Source: Antitrichia curtipendula (lineage: Eukaryota; Streptophyta; Bryopsida; Hypnales; Leucodontaceae). Taken from it: 64,000 nt of DNA. A program made the position numbers and the translations under genes. Shown piece after piece: positions 20,303-30,919 of this stretch. Under the pieces are notes generated by a model, which worked only from the letters and a program-made list of their open reading frames with translations, did no database searches and had not been told where the DNA came from. The stretch is taken from NCBI GenBank assembly GCA_951230915.1, contig OX579634.1, positions 42,917,570 through 42,981,569 of the forward strand, written 5' to 3'. The stretch's first letter is position 1, and each line of letters opens with the position of its first letter.

Positions 20303-21622
20303 TTAAAATGGAATTCTAGTTGGTTCTGTGGTTTGAACAGTCAATTGGTGTTGTACACTAGTTTTTAACCACTTTTTATTTGTAAGAGAGAGCCCTAGTG
20401 TATAATTATCTATTTGATTGTCTCTTGTATCAAATTGAAGGGTCCCGTAGGCATACTTTTCATTTTTTATAAATAGACCTGGTCCATTATTAGTTTGAAA
20501 TTTGTATAGGTGTTGATGAAGTGCAAATTGTCCTTGTAAGGGATCTTCTGATGTAAACCATGTTATTATGGAGGACTCCATGTTCAAATCATCAACATGA
20601 AGCTTTATGAAAGAGTTTTTACTGAAGTGTAGTTGGCATACATTTGTGGGACTTTCTTCAAGACCAATACATATATGACTTGTACTACTTGATTGTTCAT
20701 GGAAGTGTTGGTTTATCTTATCACCAAATGTTGACTTTGCACTTTTCCATATGTTGGTTGCAATTTCATCTCCAATGTCTTTAAATGCTTTCTCTTGATG
20801 AAGAAATACCTTTTTTGAGTGGTATGGAACAATATTACCCCTGGCATTAATCCCTCCATTTGATGAATAGCCATGACTAAGGTTTCTATAATTTTCCCGT
20901 TGAGAATTTTCAGCTTTCTTCTTACTTTTCTTTCTATAAATTGGAGCCCCTTCATAGTAAACAATAGCTAATCTTGACGTACAATTATATACGTATTTGG
21001 ATAACATATGTGGAATGTAGATCAAAATAATATAACCCAATTCCAAGTAAGTAGTATCAGAAGTAACCTTGTCACTATCAAATATTACCACAGATGTTGA
21101 TATGATAGGTACTAAATTATCATCCAAGAAGACATCTTCCCACTTGTATTTGTTGTTATTGTACTCATCCATGTTCCAATATGGTTTTGTATTAGTTATG
21201 GAATTATTTTGACTTAGTATATTGGAATAACTAGTTTGCATTCTTATACCTATTGGTAGATTTGAAGCATGACAAGTGGAGTTGTATAATACACAATCTA
21301 GTTTCAATTCACATTGTACAATTAATCCCAATAACACATTATCTTTTCTTTTCTCAATATAGTTTTTGTTGTCTTTTATCAGAGTATGATAATCTTCTAG
21401 CTTTTGAATAGTAAAACTTGTGAAAATCCATAAATTGAACATAGGCTTTCTATGTATCTTGTAATCAAAGTCTACAAGATTTGGACATATTTTACACCTT
21501 CTTCCTTTAGTTTTAAATCTATCAAGGCAATTTCTACATATTTTGTGACAGCCATGTATAATTTCACCCTTGGGTAAATCAACATCTTCACCATTAAAAT
21601 TAAATTTTTTTTTGGAGATCAT
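20303..21622 (-). CDS. Partial RING-like plus 2OG-Fe(II)-oxygenase-like protein
   Basis: A 439-codon uninterrupted frame. Residues 23-46 hold a Cys/His cluster (HGCHKICRNCLDRF then RRCKIC) like the second half of a RING or related zinc finger; the first Cys pair is absent, so an upstream exon may be missing. Residues 225-265 are basic. The C-terminal third resembles the double-stranded beta-helix of TET/JBP-like 2-oxoglutarate oxygenases: an H-x-D iron motif in KLHVDDLN (His342, Asp344) and a following strand set (GQFALHQHLYKF, NNGPGLFI). Where the distal iron-binding His is expected I read Tyr in KYAYGT (about residue 392), so activity is uncertain. In fungi such oxygenases travel with KDZ-type transposons; here a TNP2-like transposase lies 2.5 kb away and is divergent. 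The assignment rests on short motifs only. Confidence 0.55.
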   Translation of the reverse strand: MISKKKFNFNGEDVDLPKGEIIHGCHKICRNCLDRFKTKGRRCKICPNLVDFDYKIHRKPMFNLWIFTSFTIQKLEDYHTLIKDNKNYIEKRKDNVLLGLIVQCELKLDCVLYNSTCHASNLPIGIRMQTSYSNILSQNNSITNTKPYWNMDEYNNNKYKWEDVFLDDNLVPIISTSVVIFDSDKVTSDTTYLELGYIILIYIPHMLSKYVYNCTSRLAIVYYEGAPIYRKKSKKKAENSQRENYRNLSHGYSSNGGINARGNIVPYHSKKVFLHQEKAFKDIGDEIATNIWKSAKSTFGDKINQHFHEQSSSTSHICIGLEESPTNVCQLHFSKNSFIKLHVDDLNMESSIITWFTSEDPLQGQFALHQHLYKFQTNNGPGLFIKNEKYAYGTLQFDTRDNQIDNYTLGLSLTNKKWLKTSVQHQLTVQTTEPTRIPF

Positions 21623-22652
21623 GTTTTTCTACATTTGAAGGTTTGATTCATCTATTTGAATTAGTGATGAGAAAGATACAGACAATCTTATTTTTTGGAC
21701 AATATAAGCATCTTTTTGAGAAAATAACGTACATGATTTATTTTTCAATGTAATTTTAATAATTTTTTGTAAAAAATTAATAGACAGTCTCCTATGTTCT
21801 TGATTTCAATGGTGACTTTGAAACTTTTTATGAAGATTGAAAATCACAATATATTTTTTGGAAACATAATTTTTAATTCAATACATGCTCAGAGGTAACA
21901 ATAATGCCACCCAATGCCCGAGAAAGACAATTTCTCGGCAAGAAAGAAAACTTCCAAAAAGTTAGAAGTCAAACTTCACATCTTTGATATCTTCTACAAA
22001 GTATTTTGTATCTATGGAAATATTTTATTTATTTTATTTGTATTAGTAATGAAGAGGTTCTAGGCCAAATAAAATTTCGAGCAAGGTAAGCGTTTTCTTC
22101 AAAACTTAAGTTTCAAGAGGCATTATGTAGAGGCATTTTTCATAGCTTTTCATTTAAAAAATTCACCTTGGTGAAGCATGCTTTCAAAACAATCTCATCG
22201 TAGGGATTATTGTTTTTGTATTCCACTTTACAGGTATTAATTATATAATGTTTCATAAAAATCTAACATACTTCTACTTAGTAGTTAATAATTCCTTTAA
22301 AAGTGAATTTTTATTTTTATTTTTTTAACATTTCATTCCTAGAGTTTTATCTCCATTCTTCAACATTAAAAACTATAAAATTAAAATGTGTAATTCTAGA
22401 ATTTAAGCTATGAAGATTCAAAGTCTTACAAATGTATGCAATCTAGGCGCCAAAAATCTGGATTTCTTCACCTTGAACGCAAATATATTATGCACTCTAC
22501 TTGATCAAAGCTTCTAAATATTTTTATTCAATTTCTTATACTAGTCTTCTGTAAGAGTCTACAATGAAGTATGCAAAGCAAACTATTTCTAAAGATTTTT
22601 GCACTTAGCAATAGAAGTGGTAGTTTTGAATCTTTCTTGATTAAAAAGTGCC
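21623..22652. other. Intergenic DNA between oxygenase-like gene and a TTAA element
   Basis: AT-rich, with a small GC-richer phrase ATGCCACCCAATGCCCGAG near 21905. Could contain the promoter or an upstream exon of the minus-strand gene, but none is identifiable. Confidence 0.5.
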
Positions 22653-23581
22653 TTAACCCCTACAAGACCAACTTGATGATTTTGACAAAATAACTTTTTT
22701 GAGCAATTACTTGCACATGGAGATTTGCATATTTTGGGCTGAAGTTTTATTACAAAGTGTAGGCAAGGAATTTCTTTCATGCGCACTAAATTTCAGGACG
22801 TTTGAAAATAGAAGTCAAAAGTTATAGCCTATTATGTAGTTTGTTTCTCAACTTGAGTAGTTCGGATAGGTTTGAAAAAATAACTTTTTTCAAAAACAAA
22901 CTTGAAATTGGTTTTCTAAATTTACATGTACAAAAAAAGCAATGAACCATTCCATTAAGATCAACAAGTCAAAAGTTTTGAGGTATTTTACTTTGCAGGC
23001 AGTTATGGATTTTCTACTATAAAATAAACTTTGAAGTTTTTTATTTTACTTAGTTTTCAATATTTCTGATTAAAAAAAGCATTAGATCCAAATTATTCAT
23101 TACAACTTTACAACCATTGGAATTGACGTTTTTCAATTCAATAAATTCTATTTTTCAATTCCATTTAGTATTTTAAACCATTATCTTCTTTTTTCTACTT
23201 ACTATTTTTCTGATATATGTTATACAATTTCAAAGGATCCTCATAACTTTTCAAGCATGTAGACAACTTGCCTTTAAGAATGAATCCAAAGAAGCACAAC
23301 CATTTTGGAAATATTTTCATAATGATCCGACCATGTAAAGTACAATTGCTCGTTTTTTTGCAGGGCCAAAAAATTACAAATTCCCATGTCAAACGCTAAT
23401 ATCTTGCAATCTACATGGTGAAAGCTTCTGAAATATTTTTCACATCTTTTCAAGCTAGAGTACTACAAGATCCTACGATCATATGTGCTCAAAAAGTTTT
23501 TTGAGAATTTTGGTACTTGTACTAGAAACTCCTAGGTGAGCATTTTGGGTGATAACATAGTCAAGGACCTGTAGGGGTTAA
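22653..23581. mobile_element. TTAA-type (piggyBac-like) element, family B, full length
   Basis: A 929-bp block that begins TTAACCCCTACAAGACCAAC and ends GGACCTGTAGGGGTTAA, giving an inverted terminus of about 12 bp with TTAA at both ends. It lies between the oxygenase-like gene and the transposase. Homologous copies are at 28285-29215, 14596-15296 (inverted) and 1205-1743 (truncated). No coding capacity beyond short frames. Confidence 0.7.
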
Positions 23582-24124
23582 AAGTTTATAGATAAACAAA
23601 CTAGTACACTTTGAAAAACTATTGTATAAGCTTAACCACCTACAACACATGAAGGACCTTATATTCTTCTATGCATAAAAGATATTGACTTACTACATTT
23701 TTATAAATTAAAAAATCAAAAATTTATTTTTTCTTTTCTATAGGTTTTGGCAACAAAATTTGATATAGCAAAATGAGTAAAAATTGCACTTGAAGACCTT
23801 CTTTTTAGTATTATAATATCAACAAAAAATTTAAACATTTACTTTAAAAACTAAAAAGAGTTATTGTGAAGTGTGTTTTCAATGATCAACAAAGTAAAAG
23901 ATAACTTTTACTTTGAAATAGATATATATAAAAATAATTAGAGGAATTGAAAATATTGTTTATTGTTGTTGTTTTTGACTTTACTACCTTCAATTTGTTT
24001 ATATTATTGAGTGTTTGAGAAATAGTCTTGTGATTGGAAGATTTCATTCATATTTGTTATTATTGGATCTGATTCAATAAAAAAACACAACAAAGTAGGT
24101 GAGTACATAATTACAATTGAAGAA
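23582..24124. other. AT-rich upstream region of the transposase gene
   Basis: No gene. It would hold the promoter of the downstream transposase. I looked for CACTA-type termini in this stretch and saw none that I can defend. Confidence 0.4.
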
Positions 24125-25318
24125 ATGGATATTCCTATTCCAAAGTGGAAGATACGATGTGATTGTGAACAATGTGTTACTCCTGAAATGCCTAATGGAA
24201 AAGTAATTCATAAACAGACAGCTAAAAAACATGATAAAAAGAGAAGACTCAATTTGACTGAAGGTATTCAAATTGCCGAAGAACATGTTCCCGAGAGTCA
24301 TGTAGAGCAAGATGTTGGAACTTCTTTGGATCAAAGTAATGAAGCCGTGTTGGGCCAACATACTCTAGTTGCTGCAGAAGAAGTAGTGATTGAAACAATA
24401 GTTGGAGAAGGAGGAGGGCATGGAGAGCAAGAAGAAGAAGAGTCGGTCCCCGTGGAAGATGAGGAGGTTTATTTAGTTCAAGAAGATGATGATGTTCCGG
24501 TGGATGAAGATGAACTTTATCCATCTAGAGAAGAAGAGGAGATTTACATGGAAGAAGTTGATCCTAGTCCATTGGAAGAAGACGATGTGACTTTGCAAGA
24601 TGAAGAGGCTACAATTATTGTAGAAGAAAGTGATGTGATTCAAGTTGATGAAGGGACCCAATTATATAAATTAAAAAAAATTATGCAATCAAAAGTAGTT
24701 GAAATCCAGAGACTGTGTGATTCTCATGGATGCTCACAAGCTATGCAAGAGGATCTACTACAGATGATGTTCAGTAGATTGGGGCAGAATAATGAGAGTG
24801 TCCAACCTTGGGAGCGCACATTTGGAGATGTATTCCAAAACATGCCTAATACATGGAAAGGAGAGTTGACGGGGGGGACAATTCCATCATCTTGGAAGAA
24901 TTTGATGAGCATATACAAAAAAGAAGGTCTGATTGAACCGCAGCGTTGGAGAGTATGTATAGGAACCAATGAATTTGTACACGAACCTTTCATCCTGCCA
25001 CCTAGTATTGATGACAGTTGTAGTAGAATGAGTGATAAATTGTGCAATTATAATCCTCCAAATCGAGTGATGAAACGCAATTGTCCAGAATGCTCTGAGA
25101 AATGTACAATGTGTACAAGTAGATTGAGAAAAGATATGATTGCATTTGACTACTTATCAATGATTGCAATGTTTCGTCTTCTGATGAGTACGAGAGCATT
25201 TTGTGAAAAAATGCTAACTATGTGGCGACAAAAATCAAGCTGGATTGGAAAAAACAAAACTGAAGCGCCTAATCATGTGAAAGAATTTTGGCATGGACAA
25301 AAATTGAAGGTCTACTAA
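24125..25318 (+). CDS. TNP2/CACTA-like transposase, N-terminal part (ends at an in-frame TAA)
   Basis: A 397-residue frame starting MDIPIPKWKIRCDCEQC, with a short C-x-C-x2-C zinc-type motif near residues 12-17 followed by His residues, as in the N-terminal domain of several CACTA-like transposases. Residues 60-180 are extremely acidic (runs of Glu/Asp). A structured segment follows (TFGDVFQNMPNTW, IPSSWKNLMSIYKKEG), then a Cys cluster NCPECSEKCTMC. The frame stops at TAA 25316-25318 but continues open in the same frame for 766 more codons, so this and the next entry are one gene interrupted by a single nonsense codon. Alternatives are an unrecognised intron over the stop, or readthrough. Confidence 0.7.
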   Translation: MDIPIPKWKIRCDCEQCVTPEMPNGKVIHKQTAKKHDKKRRLNLTEGIQIAEEHVPESHVEQDVGTSLDQSNEAVLGQHTLVAAEEVVIETIVGEGGGHGEQEEEESVPVEDEEVYLVQEDDDVPVDEDELYPSREEEEIYMEEVDPSPLEEDDVTLQDEEATIIVEESDVIQVDEGTQLYKLKKIMQSKVVEIQRLCDSHGCSQAMQEDLLQMMFSRLGQNNESVQPWERTFGDVFQNMPNTWKGELTGGTIPSSWKNLMSIYKKEGLIEPQRWRVCIGTNEFVHEPFILPPSIDDSCSRMSDKLCNYNPPNRVMKRNCPECSEKCTMCTSRLRKDMIAFDYLSMIAMFRLLMSTRAFCEKMLTMWRQKSSWIGKNKTEAPNHVKEFWHGQKLKVY

Positions 25319-27619
25319 GACTTTTGGAACCCGGCCTGTGAGTGGGAACTACCCATTCTATGTTTAACTCCAGGATGTAAGATTGCTTACCCAACATTTC
25401 CTAAAAAGTGTCAGAATTTAATACAAGGATGGGATGAAGCATTTCAAACATATGGGTTCAATTGTGACTTGTGTAAGCGGTGGATAGTTGGACGAAAGGT
25501 GTTGGTGCATGGAGATCCTCGAAACATTGCTTTATCAGTCCATTGGGATGGTTTCAACATTAGTGAAGGCAATAAGGAGCGAAGTACATGGGCTGTGAAT
25601 GTTGGTGTACTAAATGCAAGCACGTCGGATCCCATTATGCTTCTACCAGTGCTCTTCATACCAACTGTACCCGGAAGTCAAGCCTCAACTACTAGTCCAG
25701 CATTAGAGAAGATGCTTAAAAAATCCACAACAATATTTTTGCGGCCTTTTATGGAGGAGTTGGAGGAAATATTTTGTAGTGGGTTTAGAGTGCAATACAG
25801 CTATCCATCAAATCTTATAAGTCCACTTCTATCAGAACCTGAAGCAAATGGAGATATCATCCAAGGTATGCTTATGCTTGTAACTGGAGATCACCCCGCC
25901 AATTGCAAGATTAGTAAACTCAAGCAGTCAGGAAAGGCACCTTGCCGCCGTTGCAAAATGCATACTCAATTGGTAGAACGTGAGTACATTGCATCCGGAT
26001 CTGGTGAAACTCGAAGAAGAAGTGAATACGTATATGGACAAAACCGTCAACAAATCTTAGGGACTGTTCAAAAATGGACATCCAAAGAACTATATGCAAA
26101 TCTCTGTAAATGGTGGGAAAAACCGGAAGGTCCTCAACGTCAAGAGTTTGGAAAGAATTCAGGCATCTCCGGTGAATCTCCACTCTGGCAGTTTTATCAC
26201 CTCTACAGATTTGACATGTCAAAAGATATCATCTTTGATGTCATGCACACTACGTGCTTGCAGTTATTCAAGTATTACACCCTTGAATTGTTCAAAGAGA
26301 TCTCGCGAGTGCAGTGCACTAAAGATGTTGAATATATTTGTGCTGTTGTTGAGAAAGCACGTCCCCGTGAACTGAAACTTGGACGCTGGCCATACAAGCC
26401 CGTTGAAACCCATACACGCTATGTGGCCGAAGATCTAAAGTTGTTTGTCATGTGGGTTGTACCCTTTGTATTGCGTACATGTGGACAAAGAATGAAACCC
26501 GAATTTACAAAAATTGGACTTCTACTCAATGACATTGCCCACCACCTTTTCAATTATACAAGGGATAGTGGTTGGACAAGACAACAAATTGATAGGGCTT
26601 CGAATTTGTTTAAACATTGGCGCGTAGTATCAGAAGATGCATTCGGTCCAAATTCGAGTCCTTTGGAGCATGTAGCAGGGGCATGCCATCTTTTGGAGGA
26701 TATCAAGCGTTTTGGACATTCGGATGTCTACTGGTGTTTTCCTCACGAGCGAGAAGTGCAAAAATATTTGGACATCAACACAAATCAGAACGGGGTGGAA
26801 AAAACCTTCATTGTATTTTATGCAAGAAAACTCTTTCAAGAGGTCAATATACAAATTGGTCAGGAGGTTGATGGTTTATCTGTTCAACAAAGAGTTTTGA
26901 TGAAAATTCATAGTCATCTTTTGTTTCCCCAAGGCCACCCAGGTGTTGACATCAACAATCGTATGACATGCTACAACCAACATGAACAATGCATACTGTA
27001 TTGTAGGTCTATTGAAGAAGCAAAAGAATTGAATCAATTGATCAAAAAGGCACCCAAAAGTGCTTGTGCACATATGTTGAGCAAGAAAGGCATCCTCATA
27101 GGCCGATTGGATAATGTAAACGTCAAACTTGCTGAGCCCTACGTAGAGAAGTATGTAAGGACATACTATCAATGGAGGGATGAAGAAGTCTTAGTTGACA
27201 CAAGTACTATAAAGATTATGTTTAAAGGAGCAATCTACAAAATTGGGGATGATGTAGTTGTCACTAGAGATGATGATCCGCAAGGGACCCCATGGAAGTG
27301 TAAAATCAAAGAGTTCATTTTTCATCGTACAAATGAAGAAGTGAAAGTGCACTTTGCCGCTAACTACTACAAATTACAACAAACTTGGATTGCAGCTGCA
27401 CGTCGATACGAAGACGACATAGATGAAGTGACAAGCATGAATGTGGTGGACACTAGTAGCTTCTATCCATTTGATGAAACAAGCATAAAACCATTGCACT
27501 TGATTCAACATAAATTTATGAGAGTTGATATCAGTCGAAACCGCGCTATAGCGTACGAAATGTGTAGGATAAAAAGGAGAAATACATTAGCAATGAGTTT
27601 ATTTAGGAATACCTTATGA
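25319..27619 (+). CDS. TNP2/CACTA-like transposase, catalytic part
   Basis: In frame with the preceding entry, opening DFWNPACEWELPILCLTPGC. Family-like features in order are HWDGFN (first catalytic Asp region), LLPVLFIPTVPGSQ, TIFLRPFMEELEEIF, MLMLVTGDHPANCKISKLK with Cys-x2-Cys (APCRRCK), SPLWQFYHLYRFDMS, and DVMH at the position of the DxMH motif of TNP2 (Transposase_21) proteins. The C-terminal region (about residues 560-720) has a small beta-rich segment (IYKIGDDVVVTRDDDPQG) resembling the chromatin-reader-like tails in some transposase genes. There is no in-frame Met near the opening, so it cannot be translated independently. Element termini were not found, so autonomy is unproven. Superfamily assignment is by motif resemblance. 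Confidence 0.7.
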   Translation, partial: DFWNPACEWELPILCLTPGCKIAYPTFPKKCQNLIQGWDEAFQTYGFNCDLCKRWIVGRKVLVHGDPRNIALSVHWDGFNISEGNKERSTWAVNVGVLNASTSDPIMLLPVLFIPTVPGSQASTTSPALEKMLKKSTTIFLRPFMEELEEIFCSGFRVQYSYPSNLISPLLSEPEANGDIIQGMLMLVTGDHPANCKISKLKQSGKAPCRRCKMHTQLVEREYIASGSGETRRRSEYVYGQNRQQILGTVQKWTSKELYANLCKWWEKPEGPQRQEFGKNSGISGESPLWQFYHLYRFDMSKDIIFDVMHTTCLQLFKYYTLELFKEISRVQCTKDVEYICAVVEKARPRELKLGRWPYKPVETHTRYVAEDLKLFVMWVVPFVLRTCGQRMKPEFTKIGLLLNDIAHHLFNYTRDSGWTRQQIDRASNLFKHWRVVSEDAFGPNSSPLEHVAGACHLLEDIKRFGHSDVYWCFPHEREVQKYLDINTNQNGVEKTFIVFYARKLFQEVNIQIGQEVDGLSVQQRVLMKIHSHLLFPQGHPGVDINNRMTCYNQHEQCILYCRSIEEAKELNQLIKKAPKSACAHMLSKKGILIGRLDNVNVKLAEPYVEKYVRTYYQWRDEEVLVDTSTIKIMFKGAIYKIGDDVVVTRDDDPQGTPWKCKIKEFIFHRTNEEVKVHFAANYYKLQQTWIAAARRYEDDIDEVTSMNVVDTSSFYPFDETSIKPLHLIQHKFMRVDISRNRAIAYEMCRIKRRNTLAMSLFRNTL

Positions 27620-28284
27620 ACAAGAAGAATATAGATTTATGTGAAGTAGTAGTCAATAGAATGAACAATGTTTTTAGGATTCCTACAATGTATACCCTTT
27701 TTTAGCTTGTTGTAATCATATTTTTATGTTTAAGAAGAATTTGGAGTGCATTTGCATTTTAACGCTTTCAAAGTGTATTGTAAACATTGGTACATAGTGT
27801 TTTCTCCAAGTCTCCAATGTCCCCACTTATGATGATAAAGTTTTCCTTGAAAAAACATTGCTTCTACAATAGGTGTTTGTCATTAGCTTATGTACTTCAA
27901 CTTTACTTAAGCAATAAATTTTATTTGATTATTTTATGTCTTGAGTTATTTTATGTTTTAATAGAAAAAAATTAAAATTACATTTGAAGAATTTTTTTTT
28001 TTACAAATGATAGTTTATTTATTGATATTTTTTAATTCATTTGAGGTTCAAATTCTCTTATGGAAGACAAATTTGACCATACTAAGTAAAAGGATATCTT
28101 GATAATTGAGGCTTTCATGTTAATCTGAATTGCAAGTTTGTATTACAAGAGAAACAATGAAAATGTATGATTGTTCATTATTTATGTGATGAAATGGTTG
28201 AAAGATTGAGATCATGAATAAATCATTATAGAACAATTTACTTTTGAAAATTCTTTGTGAGTGCATTTTTTATTTTCAATACCG
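27620..28284. other. AT-rich DNA downstream of the transposase
   Basis: No gene. AT-rich 3' flank; no matching terminal inverted repeat for the transposase gene was seen. Confidence 0.5.
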
Positions 28285-29215
28285 TTAACCTCTGAAGGAC
28301 CAATATGCATTTTTTGGTAGCAAAGGAATTTTGGGCAAGTACATGTGACTAGATATTTGCATATTTTATGCTTAAATCTTAATAGAAGGTGGGAATAAGG
28401 AATATCTTTAATATGCACTGAATTTCATGACATTTAGAAATACAAGTCACAAGTTGTAGACTACATGTTACTCTTTTTTTTGTAAATGGGCGATGTGGGT
28501 AGAAGAAAAGAAATCATTTTCTTCATTAAAAAAAATGATAATTGATTTTGTAGAGTTATATATACGTGAAAGCTTTGAATCATAATGTTTTGATCAAATA
28601 GTCAAAAGTTATGAGGAGTTCTAGTTTAAAGGCAATTTTAGATTCTCCACACTAAAATACACTTTGGAGTCCTTTATTTTACTCAATATTCAATATTTTT
28701 CAATTTTCAAAATAAAATCATGGGATGTAGATTTTTTATTATAACATTTCAACCATTAGGATTGGGATTATTCAATTTCATAACTAAATTCTCAAGAATT
28801 GTGTGTTTTGAATCATTCTCCACTTCTTTGTACTCATTGTTTTTTCGTGTACGTTGTACAATTCCAAATGATGTGAAAATTTTCAAGTAGATAGACAACT
28901 TTACTTGAAAATTGAATTCAAAGAAGCAACACTGTTTTAGATACTTTTTCATACAAATATGATCTTGTGAAGTGCATTTGCTCATGTTTTCATAAGGCCA
29001 AGAGAAGGGATTTTGTCGCTTCAAATGCTAATATCTTGCAATGTACATGACAGAAAATTTTGAAATATTTTCGAAATATTCTCAAACTAGGTTACTACAA
29101 GATCTTATGGTTACATGTGTCTAAGTTTTAAAAAAATAAATTTGGTGCTAGTACTAGAAGTGGAAGTTTTAGAGAGGTTTTGGTGAAAACATAGTCACGG
29201 TCTTGTAGAGGTTTA
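28285..29215. mobile_element. TTAA-type element, family B, near full length
   Basis: Begins TTAACCTCTGAAGGACCAAT and ends GGTCTTGTAGAGGTTTA, where the final TTAA has become TTTA. Its length of 931 bp is almost identical to the 22653-23581 copy, and the internal order of phrases is the same (AAGTCACAAGTTGTAGACTA, AATATTTTTCAATTTTC, ACGTTGTACAATTCCAAATG). Confidence 0.65.
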
Positions 29216-30304
29216 TTGTGTGCTACATTCATGACATATATTTTAAAATACATGCAAATTTCAATGACTAAGATATGGATAAACTATATGCCTAATAAAT
29301 TATCAATATTGAAATCAAATGTCATGTGCATTCTTTTTAATTAAAATATATGATTGAACGAATTCATTTCTATTATATTAAAGCTAATGTTTGAAAAACC
29401 AAAATTTCAATCTACAATTGAAAATTTAAATACAAAGATTTTGTATTAAAATTTATTTTGAAGAAACAATTTGGAAGTGAAAATGCATATGGTTGAGGTT
29501 GTGTTAGCCTTGAAGTATTCAATGAAAATATAGTATATGGTCTATACAATGAACAAAATTATTGTAGAATAAAAAATATGACTTCTTCAAGACCCAACAA
29601 TTCTTTGACAATTAAGGATTTCAACGAATTGTCTTACTTTGAAATTTTTTGAACATGGATGTGCTTGAAAATCTATATTCTAACCATGCAAAAGAAAAAA
29701 ATATTCTTTCTTGTATACATGAATTTTTTTGTGAAAATATTGACCATACGTTTTTTAAATTAAAACAGTTTTGGATGATCAATTTTACAAGCACGAAACG
29801 CAACTTTTGGGGAATAAAAATTAGAAGAAGAAGAAAAATGTCCCACTTGAAAAAAATTATTGGAATTTAGGCAACTGTAGTATTATTTAATTTTAAAAAA
29901 TGATTAATAAAATTTCAAAACAATTTTTAATTTGTACATGTACAACTTGTATATGAAATGATTGTTTAGGGAACTTAAAATAGTTTTTTGTTTCTCAATA
30001 AATTAAACCCAAAAGAAAATTTGTATCCTTGGGAGACAAATTGGATCTTGAGTAGGTACTTGTACTCTCGTATTTTGCCATGATTTATTGAAACTTTGTT
30101 TGAATATAGAAAAATTAATTAGAGTTGTAGGAAAATAATTTTTTTCTCAGTTGGTGAGTAGGAGGAAAAGTTATATTCAAAGAAACTCAAAACATGGGAG
30201 ATTTGGACAAACAAAAAATATGCACAAATTTATTTTTTTAAATTTTTTAAATTTTTTTCTTATATACTATAATATTGTCAACATGGATATTTTGATGCGT
30301 TCCA
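29216..30304. other. AT-rich intergenic DNA
   Basis: No supported gene. Small frames such as 29649-29870 have strongly AT-biased composition and no motif. Confidence 0.6.
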
Positions 30305-30919
30305 CTTAGCTAAGTGGTGTGAAAATTATAAAGCATCTTGTTTTGGGGGGAATCTAAGGATTATAAGCATCTTCATGAAAAAAGAACTCGTAGGATTTAT
30401 TTATGAATGCAAGTTAAACCACTTTAAAAAGAAATTCTACATGGTTCAAGTAGATTGCTTTCACAATCTTACCATTGGGATTAGTGCATTTTAAATCCAC
30501 CTTAGAAATATTAATAATTTAGATTTTCTTTTAACATTTTTTATAAGAATGAAGAGTAATTTTTTTTTGTAATCCCCGCCTCCCCTTGACTCTCAACTAA
30601 ACTCTCCACCACAAAGATTGAAACCTCAAAAGTGTTGAGTGCAAAAAATTTAAATTAAGAAAACTCAAAGTCAAACAATCTAGTCCCTCAATGTGTGCAA
30701 ATGAACTTGTTGTCTTCACTTTAAGTGTAGATATTTTGCAATTAGTGTGGTTAAAATTTTTTAAATTTATTCCACAAATTTTCATACAAATTAGGTGTAA
30801 GATCATATGGTCACATGTGGAAAAAAAAAAGTTTTAATTTTTTTAACTCTTTGCATTGGAAATGACAGTTTTAAGTGGGTTTTATTTTGGAAAAATGTTT
30901 TTGGTCCTTTAGAAATTAA
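30305..30919. mobile_element. TTAA-type element, family A, inverted copy
   Basis: Reverse-complement homologue of 1740-2667, seen in GGGGGGAATCTAAGGATTAT, TCATGAAAAAAGAACTCGTA and ACATGGTTCAAGTAGATTGC. It ends GGTCCTTTAGAAATTAA, i.e. TTAATTTCTAAAGGACC on the minus strand. The left border is approximate and seems truncated. Confidence 0.55.

Noticed and set aside
24249..25047. Minus-strand open frames opposite the transposase N-terminus
   Set aside because: They are shadows of the acidic GAA/GAT-rich plus-strand coding region; the peptides are Leu/Phe/His-rich with no motif.
29649..29870. 73-codon plus-strand frame (MNMDVLENLYSNHAK...)
   Set aside because: AT-driven composition, no motif, and an overlapping frame on the other strand is just as long.
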